NCBI GenBank assembly: GCA_025774555.1
Contig: JALGVT010000034.1
Location: 1 to 34,327 of the forward strand
Length of the DNA: 34,327 nt
Direction: 5' to 3'
Source of the DNA: a candidate division LCP-89 bacterium
GTDB taxonomy: Bacteria > Electryoneota > B3-LCP
Below, piece by piece: positions 8,386 to 18,705 of this stretch. The first letter of the stretch is position 1, and each line of letters opens with the position of its first letter. The translations under genes were made by a program, and so were the position numbers. The notes under the pieces were generated by a model. It saw only the letters and a list, made by a program, of their open reading frames with translations. It did not search any database and had not been told where the DNA came from.

Positions 8386-9243
8386 TTGAAAATAACCATA
8401 AGAAAACCGCCCTGGCTTAAAGTGAGCCTCCCTTCAGGTGAAGGCTTTGCCAGAGTGCGTGAACTAATACGCAGTCAGGATCTACACACCGTATGTCATT
8501 CGGCGCGTTGCCCTAATCTGGGCGAATGCTGGGGTAACAGCACGGCGACTTTTATGATTCTGGGGGACGTCTGCACGCGAAATTGTACTTTCTGTGCGGT
8601 GGATGGTGGTGTGCCGCTGGCTTTCGATCAAAATGAACCGGACAGGGTTGCTAATTCGGTGAAGCTCTTAGAGTTGAAATATGCGGTTATTACCTCAGTA
8701 ACGAGGGATGATCTCTCGGACGGTGGAGCTGAGCATTTTGCCGCGACGGTTAGAGCGATTCGGAAAACTTCGCCACATTGCCGGATCGAACTGCTGATTC
8801 CTGATTTTCAGGGCGATGCTGAAGCATTGCAGAGGGTTATCGAAGCGGCGCCGGACGTGCTGGGGCACAACCTCGAAACTGCGCCATCGCTCTATTCAAA
8901 GGTGCGCCCGCAGGCAGATTATCGCCGTTCGTTGGAGGTGCTCGGAATGATTGCAGAAGCCGGCTTGCGTGCTAAAACCGGCTTGATGTTGGGGCTGGGT
9001 GAGACACAAACCGAAATATACAATGTTATGCGAGACGCCCTCGATGCAGGATGCCGGCTAATGACACTGGGACAGTATTTACAGCCTACTGGAAAACACT
9101 ATCCCGTTGCCCGTTACGTTCATCCTGATGAGTTCAAGGAATATGCTCGCAGCGGTGAAGAGATGGGATTCGATCATATTGAAGCGGGACCTTTAGTTCG
9201 GTCTTCATATAAAGCTCATGAGCAAGTGGAAGGGATCATCTGA
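8386..9243 (+). CDS. lipA: Lipoyl synthase
   Basis: LipA inserts two sulfur atoms into the octanoyl chain bound to lipoyl domains of 2-oxoacid dehydrogenases and the glycine cleavage H protein. This 285-residue protein has the auxiliary cluster cysteines C37, C42, C48 (CX4CX5C) and the radical-SAM cysteines C63, C67, C70 (CX3CX2C). It also has GLMLGLGE, GQYLQPT and the C-terminal RSSYKAHE, the RSSYxA signature that completes the auxiliary cluster. A TTG start is used: the frame IRKPPWLKVSLPSGE matches the family N-terminus and no ATG or GTG fits. No Shine-Dalgarno is obvious. It stands alone, flanked by repeats; no lipB or lipoyl-domain gene is seen nearby. Confidence 0.95.
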   Translation: MKITIRKPPWLKVSLPSGEGFARVRELIRSQDLHTVCHSARCPNLGECWGNSTATFMILGDVCTRNCTFCAVDGGVPLAFDQNEPDRVANSVKLLELKYAVITSVTRDDLSDGGAEHFAATVRAIRKTSPHCRIELLIPDFQGDAEALQRVIEAAPDVLGHNLETAPSLYSKVRPQADYRRSLEVLGMIAEAGLRAKTGLMLGLGETQTEIYNVMRDALDAGCRLMTLGQYLQPTGKHYPVARYVHPDEFKEYARSGEEMGFDHIEAGPLVRSSYKAHEQVEGII

Positions 9244-9467
9244 ACTGACGAATTTGTCGTGATTTTTTGTGGATAACTTGATTTATGCTCTCGTGCCAAG
9301 CACGAAAGTGTGACAGATTTGACCGCTAAAACAGGGGTAAAATTAATAAGGGAGTTTGTCATCCAGATTTGTCGGTGGCTGGTGGCTGGAGGTTTGGGGT
9401 TAGAAAAAAGTGGATCCCTGATGACTCGGATCCGACTGAGGCGGACAAGTTGCACGAATAGCGCAGA
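9244..9467. other. Short convergent intergenic region with repeat remnants
   Basis: It separates lipA from a minus-strand gene. It holds the small hairpin CGTGC-CAA-GCACG (about 9294-9306), the heptamer tract at 9371-9391, and an inverted GGATCC pair near 9411-9433. No clear terminator or gene was found. Confidence 0.5.
9371..9391. repeat. Heptanucleotide tandem repeat, 3 units (GCTGGTG type)
   Basis: Units GTCGGTG, GCTGGTG and GCTGGAG. The tract begins about 77 bases beyond the stop of the minus-strand T9SS gene and uses the same unit as the tract at 184-204. Confidence 0.55.
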
Positions 9468-12400
9468 TTATTTCATCAGTACCATCTTCCTCACTGCGCT
9501 GAAATCAGCCGCTTGAATGCGGTAGATATACAGCCCGGATGCCAGGTTGGAGGCATCGAAAGTAACTTCGTGGTAGCCGGCGGTGCGGTAGCCGTCGATG
9601 ATGGGTAAGGACGATGCCCCGAAGGGGTAAACACGCGTTGCCCCTACGCGGCGTCCCTGGATGTCGAATATCTGAAGTTTTACATGGCAGGCGTGCGGCA
9701 AGCCGAAACGGATGGTGGTGGTTGGATTGAAGGGGTTGGGATAGGCAGCAAAGAGCTGATATTTACAGGGATGAATGGTAAATGTATCAATAGCTCCACC
9801 GCCGATATTGACAGGTTCCAACCCAAGTTCTATTCTGACGACATCTGATTCAGGATGATTGGGATAATCATCAAGGAAATCCTCAAAAATATCATCTCCA
9901 CCCGCGATATTATCTAATCCGTATTTCAATAGGAAGCCTTTCTCCATTAATGCCAGTGCTGCAATTCCTGGATTAGTATTGGTGTTACACAACAAACCAT
10001 CTACTAAGGAAAAAGCGGTCGAGTTATCACCGCTACTACTTTCTAGTAAAATTCTAGAAAAAGTAGCGAAATCATCTGACTGAATGGTCAATTGTACCGA
10101 TGATAAAACATTGCAACCAGTAGAAAGAAGCCCTGACCACCGGTATAGCGAGCCCATTAGACTGATAATCTGTTTTTCCTCATCAGCATATTTTGCATTA
10201 TCAAGCAAGGAATCGAGGATCGAAGCGGCATATTCCCATAATTCCTCATCAACGGCGTTATAAAACCGTATATAGGGATCTTCTTCATGCGAATCTATTC
10301 CAGCTGTTTTACCTTTGTATGGACCGGAGAAACCATCAGGAGCAGTAGATAAATAATTAGTATAGTCCACCGAGCCATAAAAATCGGATGCATTGGGAGT
10401 TCCGCCCCACCAATTATATTGCGCGTTTATCGATCCTGATGAGTTATTATTATAGATTTCATAAGTATGACCTGTAATTGTATTGTATCCTTTATGGTTT
10501 CCGTCATAACCAAAATTAGGGGCGGAATAACCAGTACAATAAACACCGTCATCGCTATTGTTAGTAATTACGTTATGACCACTACCGCCCCCGGAAACTT
10601 CATGGAACGTTCCATTCGATCCTCCTCGGGCATGTACACCGTACCCGTCGCTGCCTGAAAAATTACAATTCCCTACTTTACCAGGGGAGGAACCCATGGT
10701 CATATATAACCCATGACCACAATCAGTTACGTCTATCTCGTACAAGTACGGGATAGAGTTATATAATAATATCGCGGCAGAAGTTGTACTTGAAATTTCT
10801 GAATCGCTTATCTCAATTGCAGATGTCACGTCATAGAGGTATATACCATAGTTGGCTCCTTCAATTTCGCAATCCTTAATCTCAAGGTTATCGGTATCGA
10901 TATCAATCCCTTTTATTCCCTGAGTACTATAGTCTTGAATAATACAACCAAATACTTCTGATTTAGTATCGGGAGTGTTATCATTGAAATCGAAAGTTAA
11001 GCCATCCCAGGTATCGCTGCTATTATTTGCTTTCATGACGATGGGCTCAGATCCAGTCCAAAAATTACATACCAAGGCACCATTCTCATCTACAGTAATA
11101 CCAGTACCAGATTCAAATTCGATGACGGTTCCAGGTAGGATATACAGAACTGCATCATTTGATAACGTAATATCTGCTGTAATTACAATGTGCCCGGACC
11201 AATATGTATCAGCACTGATATTCGAACTCCAGGGTTGAGCATAGAGACCGGTGTGTTGCGCATTGCCCTGAAATTGTGACCAATCTACACTTTCTGTATC
11301 CCAAGTAACAGCAAGATCTTCCACATAAGTTTTTACAACATCCGGAGTATAGCTTTCGTCTAAAGAGGAATACACTACTTCCAGATCACCATCGAAATCT
11401 ATGTCGCATACGTACATAGCCGTTCTTGAATTGTCATCCTCACTTGTTAAACCCAGAGATACAGAATTGGCAGTGTAAACGTCCCAGGCATCAGAAAATC
11501 CAGAACTCTCATCAGTGCCGGAAGCAAGGATTTCTAATGTGTTCGTACCACTCACATCAGCAAACGCAGGATGACTGGCGTGCGCGTCATTTGTAAAACC
11601 ACCGGAAGATATGCCGTTCGGCCAGTCGCCGTCAAATGTTTGCCAATAGCTATCCCAGTTAGCGATAAACAGATTGTATTCCCAGGTGTCATTACCTGAG
11701 TTATAGTATCTTCCACCGAATGCTATTTCGAGCACTCCATCATTGTTAACGTCACCAACAATGGGGGAATTATGCAGGAATCCCTCTATGTCATCTTCAT
11801 AAAATGGGAGACTGCTATAATTTTCATCGTGATCGATCCAGTATAATTTGCTTAAGTCGTTAAAAGTATCTTCAATGGTAAAGATAAGCTCCAGATCTTC
11901 ATCGCCCTGTATGTCCGCCATGGCGCAGCCCATCGCCGAAAATCTGCCCCTTTCGATCCCACTTCCTCCGATAAACTCCCCCACTGCCATACTAACAAAC
12001 TGAGTAACCACAGGGTAGTAGGTTGTCCAACTGTCAATTTCATAAATGTATAATTCCCGATCAGTGTGCATGGCGATATCAATTTCACCATTGCGATTCA
12101 TATCTCCAATACATGGAGAGTTGTGCTTTGAGATGCCAGTCCAAGAGATAGCCTGCTGGCCTCCCATACGTCCTCTGGGAGTGAATGAACCATCATAGTA
12201 GTCAAATATTTCTACGCATTCTCCTGCCATTGAGAAAGTGGTATTACTAACTCTGGGAGTGATCACCTCCAGATCACCGTCACCATCGAGATCAGCCATT
12301 GTTATACCTGAGTAATGTGTACCGCATGCAAGGTGGTATTCCCTGATAACAGTACCATCATCATGATAGGCAACAAGAATGTTATCATAATTTGAGTTTG

Positions 12401-12752
12401 TTGCGATCGCGCCAATAACCATTTCATAATCTCCGCTGGCATCACCGTCTATATCACCGATGGCAGGGGCAGTGTTGAACTTTGTATTTGTCGGCGCCAA
12501 CTTATAAAACAGTTCGCTTCCAGTTGCATCGTACACATGGAGGGTATCAGCGCTCTATATTATCACTTCGAGACCTACCTCAGAATGATCCAGGTCACAA
12601 ACTACAGGTCCATTATAAACATCGTCGGTATAGGGTTCTCTGCAACCAACCATCCAATCAGTTGCATAGACTACATCGCTCATGAACAGGATTAAGCACA
12701 ATACTGATAGATGTAAAGCAAATCTGGTTATTGATTTAGCCTGTTTCATCAT
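9468..12752 (-). pseudogene. Secreted FG-GAP / beta-helix protein with T9SS sorting domain, interrupted by in-frame TAG
   Basis: One continuous minus-strand frame runs from ATG 12752 to TAA 9468 with a single internal stop, TAG at 12555-12557. The first 65 residues are a signal peptide (about 1-31, ending SDVVYA) and the first repeat, reading GLEVII before the stop and SADTLHVYDATGSEL after it, so the reading is uninterrupted in sense. The rest has FG-GAP/VCBS-like calcium motifs (DLDGDGDLEV, DIDFDGDLEV), a right-handed beta-helix region (NWWGG, many short G-x-Y turns) and a T9SS sorting domain (YPNPFNPTTTIRFGLP to RKMVLMK). ATG 12752 has GGAGG just upstream, overlapping the stop of the gene before it. 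Restarting at ATG 12536 would lose the signal peptide. Nonsense mutation or sequence error are both possible; TAG is a normal stop in neighbours. Confidence 0.75.
9616..9647 (-). repeat. Palindrome inserted in frame in a T9SS sorting domain
   Basis: On the minus strand GTAG is followed by GGGCAA-type stem, a seven-base loop and TTTACCCC; on the plus strand the stem is GGGGTAA (9623-9629) with TTGCCCC (9637-9643) and loop ACACGCG. With flanking bases it encodes GATRVYPFGASSLPI between GRRV and DGYRTAGYHEV. Typical sorting domains go directly from GRxVATLV to the DG turn, so about 14 residues seem added without breaking the frame. Confidence 0.6.
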
Positions 12753-12758
12753 ATCCTC

Positions 12759-14270
12759 CTACTTTAATTTGATAATTGGTTTTATAATTCTCTCTTGATC
12801 ATTAGATACTTCAAGGTAGTACACTCCACTTGAAACTTTCTTTTCAAATGTAAGACTTCGACTACCCTGTAAAAAGTGATTTCCGTAATCTTGTACAATT
12901 CTTCCCATTGTGTCAATGATTCTAATCTGAAAATTACCTCCTTTCTGATAAGTTAATTGAAAGCGTTGAGTGTCATGAAAAGGATTTGGAGAGATTTTCA
13001 GTTGAATGCTAATACCTACAACGCTGTATTGTTCATCTGTTACTGTCAAATCGTCAATAGTATAACAGTATAGTATCTTCGCGTTGGGAAGACTCTCTAC
13101 GTCACTTGTAAAGCAACACACAGCTAATCCGTTGGAATCAGTAGCAAGATCAGGATAATTAAGACTGTTGTCGTCCACTATTAATTCAGGTGATATTATC
13201 TCTACACCATTTGTTGTATATGTTGCTCTCAAAAACTGATAATCAATACCGGGATATATGAAGGCAAAAGTTATTACTGCATTGCCGTCTCCATCAATCT
13301 CAATATCAGCATTAGACATTTGTCCCCCAAAAATCGCTTCAGGAACAAGTCGGATATTATAAATCGTATTAAGATCACGATCCATTTTTCGATAGTAGCG
13401 GTACTTATATCCGAATTCTTCAAGCAGATAGGTGAAATGAAGATTATCATCCAGATCGGCGACAATATAGCCTTTGGAACAGTTTGAATCCGGATTTTCT
13501 GGTGTTAATGGCGCGTAGGAAATCAGAACCTCTCCCTGATTAGTCACACGGCTGTAGCCTACATTACGCTGACTACCTGTTCCGTAGTAGTTTTTATAGA
13601 CGCAATGAATCTGATCCTGGTGATCCATGCAGGCTTCCATGTACCAAATATTCACCTCACTGCCCGGAACGTAAACCGATGTTTTAGGGATTACTATCTG
13701 ACATGACGTATCGAACTTACAGTAAAATAGGGTATCTCTAGATTCCGCCCAGACGATATTTAGATAATTATCCGAGTCTTGAAATAAAAATGCGTCTGCG
13801 GGTGAGTCTTGTTCAGCGATACGTGTTGCTTCTCGTTCAATATTTCCCTCTGTGTCCAACCGGGAATAATAAATTCCATTATGTTCCGCCCATTCATTAC
13901 TTAAAATATCAGCCCAGGCAACATGCAGTTTGTTGTCACTGCCCAGAAGCGCTGAAGGATAAACATAATAGTGGCTTTGTGTTGTATCAAGGCGAACGTC
14001 TTCAGTCAATCGTTCACCTCTTGCTGTAAGTTTACAGTGGAAAATATCCCATTGTGTAATATATGGAATTTCCATATATCTATCGCTGGTGAAAAAGAAA
14101 TGCATATTGTTTTCATTATCGAAGACAACGCGGGAATGCCTGCTGCTGGCGGAGTCGGGCGTCACCAGAATGGGGTCGGACCAGGCGTGGGCGGTGTGGG
14201 AAAACAAAGCGCACAAAAATAGTGCGGGAAGAAGGTAAGTCAGCAGCAAATAAAAAATTGTGGTGCGCAT
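12759..14270 (-). CDS. Secreted propeller-like protein with T9SS sorting domain
   Basis: About 503 residues from ATG 14270, chosen because GGAGG lies five bases upstream; the longer frame begins at a GTG at 14282. A signal peptide (about 1-29, ending HTAHA) is followed by repeated units of the form LHVAWADI...YYSRLDTEGN, LNIVWAES...FYCKFDTS and LHFTYLLEE. These resemble BNR/sialidase-type beta-propeller blades, but no catalytic residues can be named. The C-terminal 85 residues are a T9SS-like sorting domain (LKISPNPFHDTQRFQL, IIDTMGRIVQ, SSGVYYLEV, ending KPIIKLK). Its TAG stop lies within six bases of the next start on the same strand, so the two genes form an operon. Function beyond export to the surface is unknown. 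Confidence 0.75.
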   Translation of the reverse strand: MRTTIFYLLLTYLLPALFLCALFSHTAHAWSDPILVTPDSASSRHSRVVFDNENNMHFFFTSDRYMEIPYITQWDIFHCKLTARGERLTEDVRLDTTQSHYYVYPSALLGSDNKLHVAWADILSNEWAEHNGIYYSRLDTEGNIEREATRIAEQDSPADAFLFQDSDNYLNIVWAESRDTLFYCKFDTSCQIVIPKTSVYVPGSEVNIWYMEACMDHQDQIHCVYKNYYGTGSQRNVGYSRVTNQGEVLISYAPLTPENPDSNCSKGYIVADLDDNLHFTYLLEEFGYKYRYYRKMDRDLNTIYNIRLVPEAIFGGQMSNADIEIDGDGNAVITFAFIYPGIDYQFLRATYTTNGVEIISPELIVDDNSLNYPDLATDSNGLAVCCFTSDVESLPNAKILYCYTIDDLTVTDEQYSVVGISIQLKISPNPFHDTQRFQLTYQKGGNFQIRIIDTMGRIVQDYGNHFLQGSRSLTFEKKVSSGVYYLEVSNDQERIIKPIIKLK

Positions 14271-14589
14271 GGTTGCCTCCACAGAGAGGTGTGAAAATGG
14301 ATGGATATTGGAATATACGAAATAAATTGCAGAATGTCAAGTAAAGTGGTTCAATTAATTAAAACAATGAAGATATATGGAAAAATAAAGAATAAAAAGA
14401 GCGTCCCAGGCAAGCGGGATACTGCTATATTTAATATCAACAATAAAATAATTCGCGCAATAGCAGAAAAGGCTTGCATTCTTCATAATTATTTACTATT
14501 TTATAGGATGCCTGAATACCATCAAGGCAATTCACTAATAGAATTTTGGAGGCAGACAGAATCACGCTGTTTAATTTGGGAGACTTGAA
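14271..14589. promoter_or_regulatory. Divergent intergenic region
   Basis: It separates the minus-strand T9SS operon from the plus-strand C25 peptidase and presumably holds both promoters. The sequence is AT-rich. No convincing -10/-35 pair was chosen. A 95-codon plus-strand frame (14301-14588) has no ribosome site or recognisable protein character and is not called. Confidence 0.4.
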
Positions 14590-17500
14590 ATGAAACGACT
14601 GACAGCGCCGCTTATCTTTCTCTTTATCCTTAGCTTTGGGATTCAGATGTCAGATGCGAGCACAACGACACAGACTTACTACTTCAACCAACCGCGCGTA
14701 GAGATGACCAACGGACAGACTGCCGTGGTCATGAACGGAGCACTCACCTGGGGAATCGTGGGACATCCGCTGCTGCCCTACGCGCCGGTGAAGCTGCTAC
14801 TGCCGCCAGGCGAAGAGGCAGTATCAATTTCGGTGGAGACCGCCAACCCGGTCGTCATGGGTGACGGGTACAAAATCTCGCACCGCCTGCAGCCTTATCC
14901 GCTTTCGATAGGTCCGGTGGCGGATCCAACTCCGGCGGATGAATCGATTTATTCCAGCGACAATCCGTATCCGGCGCAGTCCGCAGGTGATCTGCAGACG
15001 CAGTTCATGTCGGGGCACGGCATCGCCTATGCCGCGGCTTTCCCGGTTCAGTACCGACCGGTGAGCGGCGAACTGATCTATTATCCCTGGTTGAAGGTTA
15101 CAGTAGAGAGCCAGCCGACTCAAAAGGCGCAGCAGGCTCATATGCTTAATCTCAAGCGCACCCATGCCGTGCAGGAACGCGTGGCAGGCGCAGTGCAGAA
15201 TCCAGAAGTATCAGCTATCTATGGTACGCAGGCGCCGACCGACCCTGAAGGCTGGGACCTGCTGGTAGTTTCCACGGAGGCATTTCTGCCTTTCTATCAG
15301 GCTTTCATCGAATATAAAAACCGCAGCGGGGTTATGACTACTGCCGAGACAGTGGAAGACATCTACGCCAATTACCCCGGAGCGGATAATCAAGAAAAGA
15401 TCCGCAACTGCATCAGAACATATTACCAGGATCATGACATCAGTTACGTCTTCATCTGCGGCGATGATGAACACGTTCCGGATCGACCACTTTACTGCAA
15501 TAATGGCTACACCGATCATCTGCCGGGCGATCTTTACTACGCCGGTTTGGATGGGAACTGGAACAACGACGGCGATGACCGCTGGGGCGAACCCGGCGAA
15601 GAAGATTTTATCGCGGAAGTTGCCGTTGGTAGAAGCTGCGCTGATACCGGTGCGGAAATTCCCAATTTCATCAACAAAAATATGATGTACCAGACCGACC
15701 CGGTTGTCGATGAGGTGGAACTCGCCTTAATGACAGGTGAGGATTTAGGCTGGTCGATCTGGGCCTGGGAATACAAGGATGAAATCAAATTTGGAACATC
15801 CAACTGGGGTTATACCACAGTTGGCTTCCCTCCGAACTTCCAGGTAGGCACCCTGTATGAAACGCCCGGCAACTACTGGTCAGCTATGACCGATCTGCTG
15901 CCTTTGCTGAATCAGGGTCCCAATATGGTAAATCATCTGGGGCATGCGAACTACGATTACGTCATGCAGTTCTATGACAATCAGATCAATGACGTCAACT
16001 TCACCAATAACGGCGCCAATCACAATTTCTTCATCGGTTATTCGCAGGGCTGTATGTGTGGAGGATTCGATCAATCGACTGATTGTATCCTTGAATCCTT
16101 CACGACGATAGCTCACGGCGCGGTCGCCTTTGTGGGTAACAGCCGTTACGGCTGGGGTGATCTTTCCACGACCAACGGTCCTTCACAGCATTTCGACCGT
16201 CAGTTCTTCGATGCACTGTTTGAAGAGGACATCACCACCTTAGGATGGATGAATCAAGATTCCAAGGAAGATAATATCTGGCTGGTTCCATCAGATAATA
16301 CCATCCGCTGGTGCTACTATGAACTGAACCTGTTCGGCGATCCCACTCTGGACGTCTGGACGGCAGAGCCAGGCGCATTCCTCCCGATCTATAACACCGT
16401 CGCGCTGCTGGGTTCGCAGACTTTCCAGGTCAGCGCTATAGCCAACGGCTCCCTCGTTACAATTTCTCAGGACAACGTCGTCCTTGGACAGGGTGTAGCT
16501 GACGGTTCAGGTATTGCTACGGTAACCTTCGATCAGCCACTGCAGCAGTTAGGAACGCTGGACATTATGGTCACCCTGCATGACATGCTGCCCTATTCCG
16601 GAACGATTCAGGTAATTCCGCCGGCTGGTCCGTATGTCATCTACTCATCCAGCATCATCGAAGACGCGGTAACCGGCAACGGCAACGGACAGTTGGATTA
16701 CAGCGAATCGGTGGAACTTACGATGTCGGTGGAGAACGTCGGAGTGGCAGGCGCAACAGGTGTAGATCTAACCATCAGCAGCGCCGATCCGCTGGTGACC
16801 ATCACCGATCCGACTGAGTATCTCGGTAATATCAGCGCGGGCGCCATCGGCACTGTCAATAACGCCTTCGCCTTCAGCATCGCCTCGAACGTAGAAGACG
16901 GTCATGGCGTGAATTTTATACTGGTAGCAACGGATGGTGTGGATACCTGGGAAAGCTACTTTGTGATTGTGGCACATGCTCCCGAAGCGATCTACAGCAG
17001 CAACTACATCAACGATCCATTGGGAAACAACAACCATAACCTGGATCCGGGAGAAGAGGCTGATATAGATATAACTATCACCAACGATGGTACGAGTGAT
17101 GTGGATAATCTCATCCTTACCTTATCCACCACAGACCCGTATCTGTTACTCACCTGGCTGTTTGTAAATGTGGGCACTGTACCGGCGGGCGGTTCTGCCG
17201 TCGCTACTTTCCCCATTGAAGCCATAGCTTCATGTCCGCAGGAGCACGTTGCCAATATCATCATCAACTTTACTGGTGATTTAGGTTATGCGGCGTCAGA
17301 TAATTTCGACGTTACCATCGGTGATATTCTTTACAATCCCACCGGTCCGGATAACTACGGTTATATCGCCTACGACCCCTTCGACGCGCCGGAGATGCCG
17401 GTCTATGATTGGATTGAGGTATGCGCCGATTCAAGCGGACCGGGAACGCTGGTTAACTTCACTTCGGACGATCAAGTTTTCCAGTACGCTATGCCATTCG

Positions 17501-18705
17501 ATTTCCAGTACTACGGCATTATGTACGATTCGTTAAGCATCGCAGCCAATGGCTGGGTTGCGCCGGGTACCGTCACTGAGGATGATTACAGCAACTCCGG
17601 TATTCCCGATACCGATGGTCCGCCGCGGATGATCGCTCCCTACTGGGAAGATCTGTCGCCGCAAAGAGTAAATTCGGGTAAAATCTGGCGCTGGTACGAC
17701 GCGACTAATCATCTCTATGTAGTGGAATACAACTACATCGAACAGTACGCTCCGACGGGATCGTTTGAAACTTTCCAGGTGATCCTCTTCGATCCCGCTT
17801 ACCACCAGACCACGACAGGCGATGGGAGAATCAAGTTCCAGTATAAGGATATGTCCACAACTGCTCAGGAAGAGGGCACCGTCGGCATTGAAAATCACCT
17901 CGAAAATGATGGCATCGAATACCTGTTTGATGAAGATTATCACCAGTACGCGCATCCGATCACCGACGGTTTCGCCATCCTCTTCACAACGATGACGTCT
18001 GCGCCCGAAATGTCGGTTGCCCTGACATACGTATCGGGTTCACCAGTCCCGGCTGGCGGCGGGAATATCACCTACGATCTCTACTGTGAGAATGTAGGAA
18101 CATCAGCGGTATCATTCGATGGGTGGCTCTATGTTGCCTATGAAGGCGGCGCTCCGACCACGATGGTGCAACGCAGTTTCACAAACTTCCTGCCCGGCTG
18201 GGCGATCAACCGTACTGACATGTTCTTCCCGGTGCCGGGTACTTACGCTGCCGGCAGCTATGACTTCGGACTGCGTGTCGGGAACCATCCGAGCACAGTC
18301 TGGGCTGAAGACAGCTTCCCCTTTGTCAAGCTGGGTCTTGCCAACAGCGGAGCTTTCAAACCGTTCGTTCCGGATGCTTACTTCCCCAATCCATTCGACC
18401 GGATAGCAGGAGTGGAAGACGGCGTGCTGGAAGCCGTGCCGGAAGAGTATTCGCTGGGTCAGAACTTCCCTAATCCGTTTAATCCGGTTACAGCTATCAG
18501 CTATCAGCTATCAGCGTCTAACTTCGTGAACCTATCGGTTTACGATGTGTCGGGCAGATTGGTTGCAGAGCTGGTCAATGGTATGCGAGACGCGGGGGTG
18601 CATGAAGTAACGTTCGATGCCTCGAATCTGGCTTCGGGTATCTACCTCTACCGCATTGAAGCAGGCGACTTCAGCGCGGTAAGAAAGATGGTGCTTATGA
18701 AGTAA
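14590..18705 (+). CDS. Gingipain-like cysteine peptidase (family C25) with T9SS sorting domain
   Basis: The protein has 1371 residues. A signal peptide covers about 1-23. A propeptide-like region precedes a C25 peptidase domain at about 205-600: VSTEAFLPFYQAFIEYKNRSG, YVFICGDDEHVPDR, AEVAVGRSCAD, the catalytic His in NHLGHANYDY (His452) and the catalytic Cys in SQGCMCGGFD (Cys488, with Cys490 at the usual Asn position), and the domain end LNLFGDPTLDVWT. Ig-like/CARDB-type domains follow (about 620-1260; GNGNGQLDYSESVELTMSV, NHNLDPGEEADIDITI). The final 90 residues are a T9SS sorting domain (YSLGQNFPNPFNPVTAISY to RKMVLMK). GGGAG precedes the ATG. Known C25 peptidases are secreted Arg- or Lys-specific enzymes; specificity here cannot be read. 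Confidence 0.9.
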   Translation: MKRLTAPLIFLFILSFGIQMSDASTTTQTYYFNQPRVEMTNGQTAVVMNGALTWGIVGHPLLPYAPVKLLLPPGEEAVSISVETANPVVMGDGYKISHRLQPYPLSIGPVADPTPADESIYSSDNPYPAQSAGDLQTQFMSGHGIAYAAAFPVQYRPVSGELIYYPWLKVTVESQPTQKAQQAHMLNLKRTHAVQERVAGAVQNPEVSAIYGTQAPTDPEGWDLLVVSTEAFLPFYQAFIEYKNRSGVMTTAETVEDIYANYPGADNQEKIRNCIRTYYQDHDISYVFICGDDEHVPDRPLYCNNGYTDHLPGDLYYAGLDGNWNNDGDDRWGEPGEEDFIAEVAVGRSCADTGAEIPNFINKNMMYQTDPVVDEVELALMTGEDLGWSIWAWEYKDEIKFGTSNWGYTTVGFPPNFQVGTLYETPGNYWSAMTDLLPLLNQGPNMVNHLGHANYDYVMQFYDNQINDVNFTNNGANHNFFIGYSQGCMCGGFDQSTDCILESFTTIAHGAVAFVGNSRYGWGDLSTTNGPSQHFDRQFFDALFEEDITTLGWMNQDSKEDNIWLVPSDNTIRWCYYELNLFGDPTLDVWTAEPGAFLPIYNTVALLGSQTFQVSAIANGSLVTISQDNVVLGQGVADGSGIATVTFDQPLQQLGTLDIMVTLHDMLPYSGTIQVIPPAGPYVIYSSSIIEDAVTGNGNGQLDYSESVELTMSVENVGVAGATGVDLTISSADPLVTITDPTEYLGNISAGAIGTVNNAFAFSIASNVEDGHGVNFILVATDGVDTWESYFVIVAHAPEAIYSSNYINDPLGNNNHNLDPGEEADIDITITNDGTSDVDNLILTLSTTDPYLLLTWLFVNVGTVPAGGSAVATFPIEAIASCPQEHVANIIINFTGDLGYAASDNFDVTIGDILYNPTGPDNYGYIAYDPFDAPEMPVYDWIEVCADSSGPGTLVNFTSDDQVFQYAMPFDFQYYGIMYDSLSIAANGWVAPGTVTEDDYSNSGIPDTDGPPRMIAPYWEDLSPQRVNSGKIWRWYDATNHLYVVEYNYIEQYAPTGSFETFQVILFDPAYHQTTTGDGRIKFQYKDMSTTAQEEGTVGIENHLENDGIEYLFDEDYHQYAHPITDGFAILFTTMTSAPEMSVALTYVSGSPVPAGGGNITYDLYCENVGTSAVSFDGWLYVAYEGGAPTTMVQRSFTNFLPGWAINRTDMFFPVPGTYAAGSYDFGLRVGNHPSTVWAEDSFPFVKLGLANSGAFKPFVPDAYFPNPFDRIAGVEDGVLEAVPEEYSLGQNFPNPFNPVTAISYQLSASNFVNLSVYDVSGRLVAELVNGMRDAGVHEVTFDASNLASGIYLYRIEAGDFSAVRKMVLMK
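18491..18515 (+). repeat. Heptanucleotide tandem repeat CAGCTAT, 3.6 units, inside the C25 gene
   Basis: CAGCTAT occurs three times perfectly, then CAGC. It encodes TAISYQLSAS at the start of the sorting domain. The unit is not a multiple of three, so gain or loss of one unit would shift the frame and remove the sorting signal. Confidence 0.7.

Noticed and set aside
9468..12752. TAG recoded as an amino acid in this organism
   Set aside because: Neighbouring genes (for example those ending at 12759, 24502 and 29490) use TAG as a normal stop, so a genome-wide recoding is not supported.
14301..14588. 95-codon plus-strand frame in the divergent intergenic region
   Set aside because: No ribosome site, no recognisable protein character, and it fills the space needed for two divergent promoters.
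9468..18705. Recent gene conversion between the two similar sorting domains
   Set aside because: The aligned codons differ widely at synonymous positions, which points to conserved protein sequence rather than copied DNA.
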